Below, piece by piece: positions 8,290-18,000 of a stretch of 64,000 bases of DNA. How positions within the stretch are numbered: the first letter of the stretch is position 1; every line of letters starts with the position of its first letter. The DNA comes from Bacteroidota bacterium (lineage in GTDB: Bacteria > Bacteroidota > Bacteroidia > Flavobacteriales_E > Vicingaceae): contig JABFGJ010000001.1 of assembly GCA_013112545.1 (NCBI GenBank), positions 496,001-560,000 on the forward strand, read 5' to 3'. Below the pieces are notes generated by a model, which searched no databases, was not told the DNA's origin, and was given only the letters and a program-made list of their open reading frames with translations. Made by a program: the position numbers and the translations under genes.

Positions 8290-9798
8290 ATGAAAAAATT
8301 AATAAGTTTTGTTTTTGCAATTGGTATCTTGGCAACTGTTAGTGCTCAGAAATATGATTCTATTGCAGTTAAATACGCCAATACAATAACAGATAAAGAT
8401 TTAAGTAAACATTTACACATAATAGCCTCTGATGAATATGAAGGTAGAGAAACCGGAAAAAAAGGGCAGAAGATGGCAATGAATTACTTGATTAAAGAAT
8501 TCAAAAGTTATGGAATAGAAGCGTATAATGGTGAATCGTATATACAATCTTTTGATTTAATAGAACAGAGCAGCTCAGGGATAGAGTTAAGCTTAGGAGT
8601 AAATAAATTTATTGTAAATAAAGACTTTACTTTTTCTCCAACAGTATCAAACAATAAAGTAATAAATGGAGAAATGATTTTTGTTGGTTATGGAATTGAA
8701 GAGGATAATTATAATAGTTACGAAAACCTGGATGTAAAAGGAAAAGCTGTTTTTATTTTAAATGATTTACCCAAAAAGGTAGAACTTAAAAAATCTTGGA
8801 AAATTATAGACCGCATAAAATTAGCTGAAGAAAAAGGGGCTGTTGCTGTAATATATTGTGTAGAAAACTTAGATATAATGATTCAGAAATACGAACATTA
8901 TTTCTCGAAGCCAAAAATGGAATTGAAAGATGATGTGATTGATGAAACCCCAATTCTAAAAATCACAAAACAAATGGCTGAAACTTTATTTGAAAGTGAG
9001 AAATTGGACTATAATAAAATCATAAAAAAAGGACTAAAGAAGAACAAGACTTTTAGTGTCAATTATGAACTAACTATAAACAAGCCAACAAGTTTATTGA
9101 CAAGTGAAAATGTGTTAGCTTATATTCCAGGTACTTCACATAAAGAAGAAGTCTTGGTTCTTTCTGCTCATTATGACCACATAGGAAAAGATGACTCCTT
9201 GGTTTTTAATGGTGCCGATGATGATGGAACAGGTACTGTAACACTTATAGAAATTGCACAGGCATTTATGCAAGCTAAAAAAGAAGGACATTCTATGAAG
9301 CGAAGCATCTTAATTTTAGCAGTTTCGGGCGAAGAAAAAGGCTTGTTAGGATCAAAATATTATACTGATAATCCCATATTTCCTTTAAAAAACACAGTTG
9401 TTAATTTAAATATTGATATGATAGGAAGGTATGATGAGATGCACAAAAATGATAGCAATTACATTTATTTAATTGGCTCCGACAAGTTGAGTTCAGAATT
9501 ACATGATTTGAGCGAAAATGTGAATAAACTATACATTAACACACAATTCGATTATACATTTAATGATGAGAATGACCCCAATCGATTTTATTATCGTTCA
9601 GATCATTACAATTTTGCTAAAAACGATATTCCTGTTATTTTTTATTTTAGTGGTGTACACGAAGACTATCACAAGGCTACAGACACAGTAGAAAAAATTG
9701 ACTTTAAGAAAACCCAAAAGATTGCAAGGCTTGTTTTTTACACAGCTTGGGAAATTGCTAATAGGGAGGAGAGAATAAAAGTGGATAAAAAGGAGTAA
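8290..9798 (+). CDS. Exported M28-family zinc aminopeptidase with PA-type insert
   Basis: A 502-residue protein with a signal peptide (residues 1-19, ending TVSAQ). The N-terminal part has LASDEYEGRETGKKG-like sequence, typical of Bacteroidota M28 peptidases. A PA-like segment (about 120-235) precedes the catalytic domain. Metal ligands and catalytic residues are visible: AHYDH (H294, D296), GADDDGTG (D310 region), SGEEKG (E348/E349), NIDMIGR (D376) and SDHYNF (H439). It is a predicted periplasmic or secreted exopeptidase acting on peptide N-termini. The convergent TlpA-like gene ends 18 bp downstream. Confidence 0.92.
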   Translation: MKKLISFVFAIGILATVSAQKYDSIAVKYANTITDKDLSKHLHIIASDEYEGRETGKKGQKMAMNYLIKEFKSYGIEAYNGESYIQSFDLIEQSSSGIELSLGVNKFIVNKDFTFSPTVSNNKVINGEMIFVGYGIEEDNYNSYENLDVKGKAVFILNDLPKKVELKKSWKIIDRIKLAEEKGAVAVIYCVENLDIMIQKYEHYFSKPKMELKDDVIDETPILKITKQMAETLFESEKLDYNKIIKKGLKKNKTFSVNYELTINKPTSLLTSENVLAYIPGTSHKEEVLVLSAHYDHIGKDDSLVFNGADDDGTGTVTLIEIAQAFMQAKKEGHSMKRSILILAVSGEEKGLLGSKYYTDNPIFPLKNTVVNLNIDMIGRYDEMHKNDSNYIYLIGSDKLSSELHDLSENVNKLYINTQFDYTFNDENDPNRFYYRSDHYNFAKNDIPVIFYFSGVHEDYHKATDTVEKIDFKKTQKIARLVFYTAWEIANREERIKVDKKE

Positions 9799-9815
9799 TT
9801 CTTGAAAAAAACTGT

Positions 9816-11084
9816 TTATTCCTTCAATAAAGAATCGACATAAAGTGCTGTTTCCTTTTTAAAATTTTCAAAATAAATTCCTGTACCTGGGCCATAAAAT
9901 CCTGTATGTATTTTGCGGATAACACCTTTTTTATCTATAAATAAAGCTGTTGGGTAAGACATGATGTGATTTAACATTGGAAAGGTATTTATCGCTTTAT
10001 CTTCAAAAGTATAACCACCCATCAAAAACTCATACTTGGCACCAACCTTTGATTGAAGTCTTTTTACATTTTCTATTGCTTTGTCTTTTGTTCTAGAACG
10101 CTCAAAAGCAACGGCAATCACCTCTAACCCTTTTGGTTGATATTGATTGTATAAATCACTTAAATAGTGAGTTTCATCCAAACAATTAGGACACCATGAG
10201 CCCATAATTTGTACGATGATAACTTTGTTTTTATATCGCTCGTCAGTCAACCTAATAAGTTGATTTTCTAAATTGGATAATTCTAAGTTTAGCTTTCCAT
10301 ATCCTTCTTTTAAGAACGTAAGAGAATCTGGGCTTCTCAATTCAAAGCTGTTGTTTATAGTTGCCTCCCAAGGTACTTTTGGGCTTAAGCCAGACCAAAA
10401 ATGACCGATTAATTGATTGCCAATTAATTTAGCTTTAAACAAATAAGCATGTGAACCATCAAACGTTGAAAGAAATAAAGAGTCTTTAACAAATTCGCCA
10501 TGCAAGTGTCTATAATCACCAGTTTCTGTTGCAAATGTCCCTTGTATTTCGTTGTTGGTTTGTTTGAACAAACCAATTGCTTTACTAGCTTTTTCACTAT
10601 TGGGCGAAAAAGTAACTTCATATTTTCCACTTATGTCTTGCATAAATTGCTCTACTGTTCCCGAAAAACGATTGCTTTCTCCAAAGCTAGCTTTTACATT
10701 AATCTTTTTCGCTTCTCCTTTATAATGGTTTATCCAATAGCCACTTAAATGGTTTGAATCTACAATTGTTAACTCAAATTCAGAATCAAATACAGGAAGT
10801 TTAATAAAAATAGAATCATCAATTATCTTTATTTCATCTGTTTTAATTCTTTCTTCTGCATTTATAATGGTCATTAAATAACCTGGTCGTAGCTCTTGAA
10901 ATGTGAAGTTAAAGGGTAAAGATTCTCCGTTTAAATCAAGTTCCATTTTCCATATTCCTGTTGAAATAGGAAGTTTTTCTTCAATAGTAACATCTTTATT
11001 CATAGGGCTTTTACATGAAAATAAAATCAATGCTATCAATAATGTAACGAGTTTATTCAAAAACTTCTTTATTGTTTTTTGCAT
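9816..11084 (-). CDS. TlpA-like thiol-disulfide oxidoreductase lipoprotein
   Basis: A 422-residue lipoprotein with lipobox LILFSC (C24). The N-terminal half (about 40-245) is a beta-rich region typical of extended Bacteroidota TlpA proteins. The C-terminal half is a thioredoxin fold with redox motif WCPNC (C298/C301), then a second-strand region with YPTALFIDKKGVI. It likely reduces or transfers disulfides in the periplasm. The start at 11084 overlaps the end of the upstream coiled-coil gene by 32 bp, so translation is probably coupled. It is the last gene of the leftward operon beginning at 13821. Confidence 0.88.
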   Translation of the reverse strand: MQKTIKKFLNKLVTLLIALILFSCKSPMNKDVTIEEKLPISTGIWKMELDLNGESLPFNFTFQELRPGYLMTIINAEERIKTDEIKIIDDSIFIKLPVFDSEFELTIVDSNHLSGYWINHYKGEAKKINVKASFGESNRFSGTVEQFMQDISGKYEVTFSPNSEKASKAIGLFKQTNNEIQGTFATETGDYRHLHGEFVKDSLFLSTFDGSHAYLFKAKLIGNQLIGHFWSGLSPKVPWEATINNSFELRSPDSLTFLKEGYGKLNLELSNLENQLIRLTDERYKNKVIIVQIMGSWCPNCLDETHYLSDLYNQYQPKGLEVIAVAFERSRTKDKAIENVKRLQSKVGAKYEFLMGGYTFEDKAINTFPMLNHIMSYPTALFIDKKGVIRKIHTGFYGPGTGIYFENFKKETALYVDSLLKE

Positions 11085-11724
11085 CTTTTACAATTTTCTT
11101 TTGAGTCTCAATTTTTTTAACAAGATCTGCTTGTTTGTCTTTATTTTCAACAATTTTATATTCGTTATCTTTAATAGAATCCTTGCAGTCTTCAATTTCT
11201 TTTTCAGCTTTTTCTTTTTCCTTTATTAAGTTTTTCAATTCTCCTTGCAGTTTATTTAAAGCTTTGTCTTGGTCTTCATAAAACTTTTCTGTGGCCTCTT
11301 TGCTTAGCTCTGAAGCAAAATTGGAAACAATTTCTTTTGCGGCAGTATATCCTGAAATATCAGAAGAGGAAGAAACAGCTTGACTGCCATTTAAAAAGAT
11401 AAAAAAAACTTCTTTAGACTCTTTTGTGTAGTCTTTCACTTTTGCATACACTTTTATTTGGTGTTCACTTATTAAACTGATAATAACATTAGTAGCCGTT
11501 AATTCATCTTTTTTGATTTTTACTTCACCATCATAGTTTTTCATTTTAGACTTCCATTTTTTTAAAATGGTTTTAGTATCAGCCCTAAATATTTCCACTC
11601 GCAAGGCATTGCCATTTGCATCAGCAATATTTTCAGATGTTTCAGTTATTGTTGTTTGCTTTTGTGCATGAGCAACCAATAAAAGCCCTAAAAAGCTAAG
11701 GCTAAAAAGTGTTTTTTTCATCAT
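11053..11724 (-). CDS. Exported coiled-coil protein of unknown function
   Basis: About 223 residues from the ATG at 11724 (or 222 from the adjacent ATG at 11721). An in-frame ATG at 11769 exists, but starting at 11724 places the signal peptide MKKTLFSLSFLGLLLVAHAQ at the N-terminus. The mature part has a small alpha/beta region (about 20-120) and a strongly charged Lys/Glu coiled coil (about 130-200), with a short tail ending KNNKEVFE. I do not recognise the family. It overlaps both neighbours (DUF502 upstream, TlpA-like downstream), so it sits in a tightly coupled operon. It is presumably periplasmic. Confidence 0.7.
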   Translation of the reverse strand: MMKKTLFSLSFLGLLLVAHAQKQTTITETSENIADANGNALRVEIFRADTKTILKKWKSKMKNYDGEVKIKKDELTATNVIISLISEHQIKVYAKVKDYTKESKEVFFIFLNGSQAVSSSSDISGYTAAKEIVSNFASELSKEATEKFYEDQDKALNKLQGELKNLIKEKEKAEKEIEDCKDSIKDNEYKIVENKDKQADLVKKIETQKKIVKDAKNNKEVFE

Positions 11725-12313
11725 GTTTGTTTTTGTTTTTTTCAATACTTGTAACCCCACCAGATACAATTAGTTTCATAATGTCGGAAGAAGAGGCATC
11801 AATAGGGCTTATGTTTTTTTTAGGGACAATATATACTTGTCCGCTTATTGCATAAGAAAAGGGGAAGTAAACAGCTGCTTTGTCGTTTCCAATTCCAATA
11901 TCGCTTAAATCTTCTTTGGTCATAAACCCTATTCTCTCTGCTTCAAAATCTCCACCCATTTTTACAAGAACTGGTTTTTTAAATTGATTTTTTTTCCCAA
12001 CAAAAGCATTCATTAAGTCTTTCATTGAGGTATAGATTAGCTTGATTAACGGAGTACTTTCTATGGCACGATCAAAGGGTTTGAAATAAGCTAAAAAGTA
12101 AGTACCAATAAAACCAATTAAGGTAACTCCAACCAAAATAATTAGCAAACCCAAGCCTGGAATATCCAAGTTTACGATTCCGTCAATTAGCAGTATTAAA
12201 TAAACAATAACATAAATGGTTACTGCTATCGGTACGATATAAAAAAGACCTTGGACAAAATATTTTATTAATTTTTTTGCGAGGTTACTTTCCTTCTTCG
12301 ATTCTAAGTTCAT
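11702..12313 (-). CDS. DUF502 membrane protein
   Basis: A 203-residue protein with two N-terminal transmembrane helices (about 18-42 and 50-75) around the motif IPGLGLLIILVGVTLIGF. A conserved DUF502 domain follows (STPLIKLIYTSMKDLMNAF, and AVYFPFSYAISGQVYIVPK). The biochemical role of DUF502 is not established. Its N-terminus overlaps the YjbR gene by 29 bp and its C-terminus overlaps the coiled-coil protein by 23 bp. Confidence 0.88.
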   Translation of the reverse strand: MNLESKKESNLAKKLIKYFVQGLFYIVPIAVTIYVIVYLILLIDGIVNLDIPGLGLLIILVGVTLIGFIGTYFLAYFKPFDRAIESTPLIKLIYTSMKDLMNAFVGKKNQFKKPVLVKMGGDFEAERIGFMTKEDLSDIGIGNDKAAVYFPFSYAISGQVYIVPKKNISPIDASSSDIMKLIVSGGVTSIEKNKNKHDEKNTF

Positions 12314-12647
12314 GTTGTAATTTCTTGCTCAGCGATTCTACTATTAAACGATAGCTATGATCTATTAGTTCTGTGATTTGTTCAGGTTTTAAATTTCCCT
12401 TTACCCCAACAGAATTCCACAATTTTTTGTTCATGTGATAGCCGGGTTTAATTTCTTCAAAGTTAGCCCTCAATTCGATTGCTTTTTCAGGGTCGCACTT
12501 TAAATTGATATAATTAAACTCAAAAATATCCGCCAAGGCAAACATTTTACCCATAACCTTAAAAACCAACACTTTATCATCAAAAGGAAAAGATTCTGTA
12601 ACTCCCTTTTTAGAAATACAGTAATCTCTAAAACGTTCTACGTCCAT
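12285..12647 (-). CDS. MmcQ/YjbR family protein
   Basis: A 120-residue protein matching the MmcQ/YjbR (double-wing CyaY-like) family: FRDYCISKKGVTESFPFDD, then VFKVMGKMFAL, LKCDPEKAIELR, and a closing PGYHMNKKLWNSV segment. Members are small cytoplasmic proteins annotated as DNA-binding, without a firmly known function. It starts 4 bp after the stop of the serine hydrolase gene and overlaps DUF502, as part of the same leftward operon. Confidence 0.88.
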   Translation of the reverse strand: MDVERFRDYCISKKGVTESFPFDDKVLVFKVMGKMFALADIFEFNYINLKCDPEKAIELRANFEEIKPGYHMNKKLWNSVGVKGNLKPEQITELIDHSYRLIVESLSKKLQHELRIEEGK

Positions 12648-12651
12648 TAAA

Positions 12652-13821
12652 TTATTTATTATTTATTAAATCAAAAACCATGTCAAAATACAAGTATAAA
12701 TCTTTTGGAACCTCAACATTTCTAGTCTTGTCGCGTTTATGACCTAATCGGACAAAAACAATTTCTAATTCGGGAATCACAACGATGTACTGACCCAAAA
12801 TACCTCTAGCGTAGTAAAAGGATTTGTTTTTATATTGGCCTAACCAAATCTGATAGCCGTAATAATCAATCGTTTTGCCGTTTTCATCAGGTATATTAAC
12901 TGGTTTAATCATTTGATTATAAAAAGTAGAATCAACAATACTTTTGCCATTGATTTTTGCGCTATCTAGTAAAAACTGACCAATTTTTGCAAAATCTCGT
13001 GCATTGCTGTAAAAACAGCAATAGGCCCGTTCTTTTCCATCCTCTTCAGCATAAGTCCAAAGGGCATCTTCACTAGCACCGATGGGTTTCCAAAACTTTT
13101 CACTAAAATATTCACTAAGTGTTTTTCCAGAAACTTTTTCAACAATAAAGGAAAGCACAAGTGTATTTCCACCTTGGTATTTCCATTGTTTCCCTGGTTT
13201 AAATTGTTGAGGTTTTGACAATGTTAACTGATAAATTTCTCTGCCATAATAGGCTTTTGCCATAAATCCAAACGGGTCGCCATAGCTTTCACCAAAATCT
13301 ATTCCCGAGCTCATAGTGAGCAAATCCTTTATTGAAATATTTTTTTTGTCTGGAGTATTAAATTCATCAAGATATAGAGCAACAGGGTCGTTTACACTTT
13401 TTATTAGACCATCTTGTATGCAAGCACCAATAGCTAAACCTGTAAATGTTTTAGCCATAGAAAAAGAATTTGTTAAACTTTCTTTAGAATAGCTATCCCA
13501 ATATTTTTCATAAATAATTTTATTTTTTTGACTAACTAAAAATGCAACCGTTTCCCAATTTTTTGCTTTTGTTATTAGGCTGTCTTTTATTTTTAATTGT
13601 TGATTGGAAAGATTCCATGGTATTGGGTTTCCTTTGGCAATAATTCTATTTTCAAACTTTAGATAATCATTTATGGAAGGACCAGTTTTACCAACAAGAT
13701 AAGTGCTCCTAACTGCTTTAATTAAGTGAGCATTTCCGGTTAAATAAAGCGATATACACGCTATAAGAATGATAGAAAACAAGACTAGAATTGTTTTCAA
13801 AAAAGGGCGAATGAATTTCAT
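12652..13821 (-). CDS. Serine hydrolase (beta-lactamase/class C family)
   Basis: A 389-residue protein with an N-terminal membrane anchor or uncleaved signal (residues about 8-28). The nucleophile motif SMAK (S121-K124) fits the SxxK signature of class C beta-lactamase-like esterases and peptidases. A YQGGN segment is the likely Y-x-N equivalent. The C-terminal LGHKRD lies where HxG/KTG is usually found. The substrate is unknown. It is the first gene of the five-gene leftward operon, and a TAnnTTTG box lies 14 nt upstream of its ATG. Confidence 0.87.
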   Translation of the reverse strand: MKFIRPFLKTILVLFSIILIACISLYLTGNAHLIKAVRSTYLVGKTGPSINDYLKFENRIIAKGNPIPWNLSNQQLKIKDSLITKAKNWETVAFLVSQKNKIIYEKYWDSYSKESLTNSFSMAKTFTGLAIGACIQDGLIKSVNDPVALYLDEFNTPDKKNISIKDLLTMSSGIDFGESYGDPFGFMAKAYYGREIYQLTLSKPQQFKPGKQWKYQGGNTLVLSFIVEKVSGKTLSEYFSEKFWKPIGASEDALWTYAEEDGKERAYCCFYSNARDFAKIGQFLLDSAKINGKSIVDSTFYNQMIKPVNIPDENGKTIDYYGYQIWLGQYKNKSFYYARGILGQYIVVIPELEIVFVRLGHKRDKTRNVEVPKDLYLYFDMVFDLINNK

Positions 13822-13835
13822 TTTTTAAAGGTAAT

Positions 13836-13843
13836 CAAAAATA
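13836..13843 (-). promoter_or_regulatory. -7 promoter box for the serine hydrolase operon
   Basis: TATTTTTG on the minus strand fits TAnnTTTG. It ends 14 nt before the ATG at 13821. Confidence 0.5.
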
Positions 13844-13952
13844 AAATTGGTAAAAAAGCAGCAGTTAATTGAATTTCAGAAGGCTAAAGTTTAAAATTAA
13901 AAAAAATTATGTAATTTTAGGCTCTAATTACTAAAGAAATTAACGACTAATT

Positions 13953-14915
13953 ATGAAAAATAAAGGATTATTTATCTTTGCTGCTATAGTGGCAATGACA
14001 TTTTCTTCTTGCGAAAAGGAAACCCCTTTAACTGCAAATGATCAGTTTATACCAACTGCTACAGGAGAAGATCCAAGTGGCGGTAACCCTAATGGCGGCG
14101 GCACTGGCGGTGGAACCGGTGGTGGCACTGGTGGTGGTACTGGCGGTGGTACTGGAGGAGGTACTGGAGGAGGAGGCTCATCTCTAACTGTTGATGAAGA
14201 TCAAAGAGCTGTAGTAACTTATGTTGGTGCGACTTGGTGTCCACCTTGTGGTGCTTACGGTGATCCAACTAAAATTCACATGGAAGCTACACACGGTAGC
14301 AATGTTGTAATTTTAAATGTTCAATCTAATGATGCTATTAGTAGTTCAGGAACATTCGGACATGGCTTTGGTAGCGCTTTTCAAACTTTTGTTAGTAGCA
14401 CTAGTATTCCCCATGCATATTGGTCAGGTGCAAATTTTGCTATGGTTCATAGAGGTTTTTCTGGTTCTGCAAGTAGCAATAACTCACAAGCTGACAATAA
14501 CATTAACTCTATTATAGCTAATATGCCTGATGTTGGGGTTGCAGCAAAAGCAATTATGGATAATGATACAATTAATATAGAAACATTATCTAAGTTTTAT
14601 AAAGCAAGCTCAGAAATGTACCTTGGTGTTTACTTATTAGAAGATGGTGTTATGGCGAATCAAAAAAGGACTGGTTTACCAGACTCTACTACATCACATG
14701 AAAATGTTATTCGTGGAGCAGCATATACTGGAAATGCTTTAGGCATAGTATCTATCGGTTCTTCTTTTACAGTAAACCAAGAAGTCGTTGGAGATTACTC
14801 TATAGTAATCCCTGCAACCGTAGTGGACAAAACTAAATTACAAATTGCGGTAGTAGTTTGGGAATCCAATCAAGCCGATGGAGTTTCAAATGGAATTATT
14901 GTTGATATAGAATAA
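13953..14915 (+). CDS. Omp28-like lipoprotein with thioredoxin-type CPPC motif
   Basis: A 320-residue lipoprotein (lipobox TFSSC, C20). A flexible Gly/Thr linker of six TGGG units (residues 51-74) separates the lipid anchor from a globular domain. That domain begins with VVTYVGATWCPPCGAYGDP, a thioredoxin-like CxxC (C96/C99), and continues as an Omp28-related fold found in Bacteroidota outer-membrane proteins. The anchor plus linker suggests it sits at the outer membrane; thiol-disulfide activity is inferred only from the CPPC motif. It stands alone and is followed by a clear terminator at 14948-14976. Confidence 0.85.
   Translation: MKNKGLFIFAAIVAMTFSSCEKETPLTANDQFIPTATGEDPSGGNPNGGGTGGGTGGGTGGGTGGGTGGGTGGGGSSLTVDEDQRAVVTYVGATWCPPCGAYGDPTKIHMEATHGSNVVILNVQSNDAISSSGTFGHGFGSAFQTFVSSTSIPHAYWSGANFAMVHRGFSGSASSNNSQADNNINSIIANMPDVGVAAKAIMDNDTINIETLSKFYKASSEMYLGVYLLEDGVMANQKRTGLPDSTTSHENVIRGAAYTGNALGIVSIGSSFTVNQEVVGDYSIVIPATVVDKTKLQIAVVVWESNQADGVSNGIIVDIE
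14103..14174 (+). repeat. 12-bp coding tandem repeat (TGGG linker)
   Basis: Six consecutive 12-bp units encode Thr-Gly-Gly-Gly inside the Omp28-like lipoprotein. Third positions vary between units (GGC, GGT, GGA), so the array is not a fresh perfect duplication. It could still change copy number by slippage without breaking the frame. Confidence 0.85.
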
Positions 14916-14947
14916 AAAAAAAGAAATTGAAAATAAACTAAAAATAA

Positions 14948-14976
14948 AAAACCACCCAATCAAGGTGGTTTTTTTA
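14948..14976 (+). terminator. Intrinsic terminator after the Omp28-like gene
   Basis: An AAACCACC stem pairs with GGTGGTTT around a CAATCAA loop and is followed by a T tract. It lies about 33 bp after the stop codon. Confidence 0.85.
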
Positions 14977-15003
14977 TTACCATACCTCAAAATAGCATTT
15001 ATT

Positions 15004-18000
15004 ATGAAAATAGCACAAAATTTATTATTTGTTTTGAGTACATTTATAATGTGGTCTTATACTACTCCATTATTTTCACAAGGGACAATAGGATGTAATT
15101 TTCTAAGTTCAAATTGTAATGAAATACTAACAAACCCAACTTTTAACTATTTTAAACAGGGCTCCACCTCTTCATATGATTTCAATGATCTCTGTTCTTG
15201 GGACGTTGCTTTTGGAAATCCGATTTTGAAGCTTGATCAATCAAATTATTATAGTACCCTAGAGTCCAATAAGAGCGCTATTATTTCAAATGCCTTATTT
15301 AAACCAACCAACCTCTATAAATTAAATTTTGATTTTAAAAATGCAAATCAACCTATACTTAATATACCAACTCCTTTTCCTTTAAATAAGTGCACATTAA
15401 AGGTCTGGATAATTAACAACAGTACATTAAATGGTATTTCAAAAAACTTAAATGCTTTTAAAACAATTGCCTCGAACTTGTATGATGAAGTTGTAAGTGA
15501 AGAGTTTAATAATTATAATAAAACGAACTTTCAACAGTTTTCTTATTGTTTCCAGCCAACCCAGCAATTTGATAGAATAGTTTTTTTGGTAGAAAGTAAA
15601 AATGTCACTTTGGTTTTTCATAAGGAAGAGGTCGGCATAGATAATATAAACCTTCAAGAGCTAGATGTTAGTTTAGGAAACGATATTTATGGGGGTTGCA
15701 TAGGGATGGGATATGTATTTGGGCCAATCTGTGTTAACAATGATGCTACTTATTTATGGACCCCTGCAAACAAGGTTGCGGGAGCAAACACCGCCAATAC
15801 GGGTGAGACTTTAAACCAAGGAGAAGTCGAAACTTTTGAACTTACAGCTACATTTCGCAACTTGCAATGCCCATCTATAAAAGATCAAATAACGGTAGAT
15901 AAATTAGAAATAAATGCAGGGTCCGATATTACCATTGGTTGTAACTCTAACACATTTACATTGGGACCAACAAGAGTAAGGCAAGGATCAAAATATGTAT
16001 GGACACCCACTACGGGGTTAAACAACGCAAATAGTCCAAACCCTACCGTAAACCCAAACTTGTTAAACCAAACAACAAAATACACTCTAAAGGTTGATAA
16101 TTGTAAAGAAACAGATGAAGTAACAGTTTATTTGTTAGAAGCAGATGCAGGGCCTGATATAACCTCTAATTGCGCTGTTAAAATCGGGCCTTCTGTTATT
16201 ATGCCAGGAGCCACTTTCAGCTGGTCTCCAGCTTCATTTTTTGATAACCCCAATGAACCAAACCCAATTTTTTATAGGAAAGGAGTAAGTGTTTGCACCT
16301 TAACAGTTTCCATGAGATTACCCAATAATACAATTTGTTCGAAAACAGATTTTGTTACAATTACAAATACTGGGGGTAAAACATATGATTATATTATTCC
16401 GGATAATTATACATCACAACAAGTAATTCAAAACCTAAATAACAACAGCTCTACCATAAATGGAAAGTCGGTTTTAATAAAAGGAAGTTTTGTAATAAAT
16501 CAAGACCTTAACTTTAGCAATTGCAATATAGACATTGCTGAACACACAAAAATTAACATAACAAGTGCTGAATTAAAAATAATAAACAATAGCTATGTAA
16601 AAAGTTGCAACACCAATAAGTTCTGGGATGGTATATATTTAGATAGACATTTAAATTCAAAGCTAAATATTCAAAACTCAGATATTCAAAATGCGGATAA
16701 CGGAATTGTTAGTTACAATGGAGGTTCTATTATTCTTAATGGAGTTAATTTTGATAGAAACAATAGGTCAGTTACTGTTAATGCAAACCATGGCTTTGCT
16801 TATACTTCAAACTACTTTTCGGAAATAGTAAACTGTACTTTCGGATGCTCAAGTCTCCTTTTAATTAATGGTCATGGGAAAATGCCAGATTATTCAATTA
16901 AGATTGATAATTGGAGTTTAATCGGGCTAAGTAACAACAATGGCTTTCAGATTGGTAAAAAGAGTGCTAGTCCAAATATTTTTTATGGTAGTGGGGGCAA
17001 AGTAATATTGCACGAATCAAGCGTAAACATAGAAAACTCAATATTTGAAGGGTTTAATAAACAAGGGAACTTTCTTAATCAAGATGTTGCAATTGAAATT
17101 ACTGGAGAGCATAATGGCAATACACAAGGAAAAAGAATAGATATTAGTTCTTGTTGGTTTTTGGAAAATAAAAATAGTATTCATTGTGAAAGGTTAAATT
17201 CTGCTAGTTTATTTGTTAAAGAGAACAAATATAATATTGATAGACAGAGTATAATTCACCCAAGAGTTTTAAGCTCATCTTTTGTAACTATGAAGTCTTG
17301 TGCAAATAGTTTTTTAGATGCTGCAAAGAATGAAATTTACAATGTAAATAGGGGTTTTTTAGTTTTCGATGTTCACAAGATTAACATAGTGAACAATCAA
17401 ATAGACATGGAGTATCAAGCTAATTCAGGTTATAGTCAAACCAACAACACTGGAAGCGCAGGAGTTTATATTAATAATTTAATGGCAGACCCAATGGGTG
17501 CTGGAAAGATTTATAGAGTAAAAATTAAGAAAAATACAATTTCACATGCAAGAGTTGGAATTTGGGCAGAACATACGCAAGCACTAATTGACGATAATAC
17601 GATTTTAGATTTAAATACAGTTACCCAATTATCGAGTTGTGATTTTTGTATAACAGAGGAAGTTTTTGGAATTAAAGCATTTAACGACGTGGTTCGTGTA
17701 GAAAACAATAAGGTGCTTCTTGATCCCAATAATTATCTCAACATAAATCTTACTAGTAATTCAACTATAAAAGGGATATCTATCGCAAATACTAGTTGGC
17801 TACTAAATCAAAGATCCCCCTTCGTATCATGTAATGTTGTTAAAAACACCGGTGTCGGGTTTCATTTCGCTGGAAATAATAGCTCAAATACATACTTCTG
17901 GTATAACAGTATGGAAAATCATTATGATGGATTAGCTTTAACTAACAAGGCAATTATAGGGAATATTGGATCTAGAGGAAATGCAAGCCAAAACTTATGG

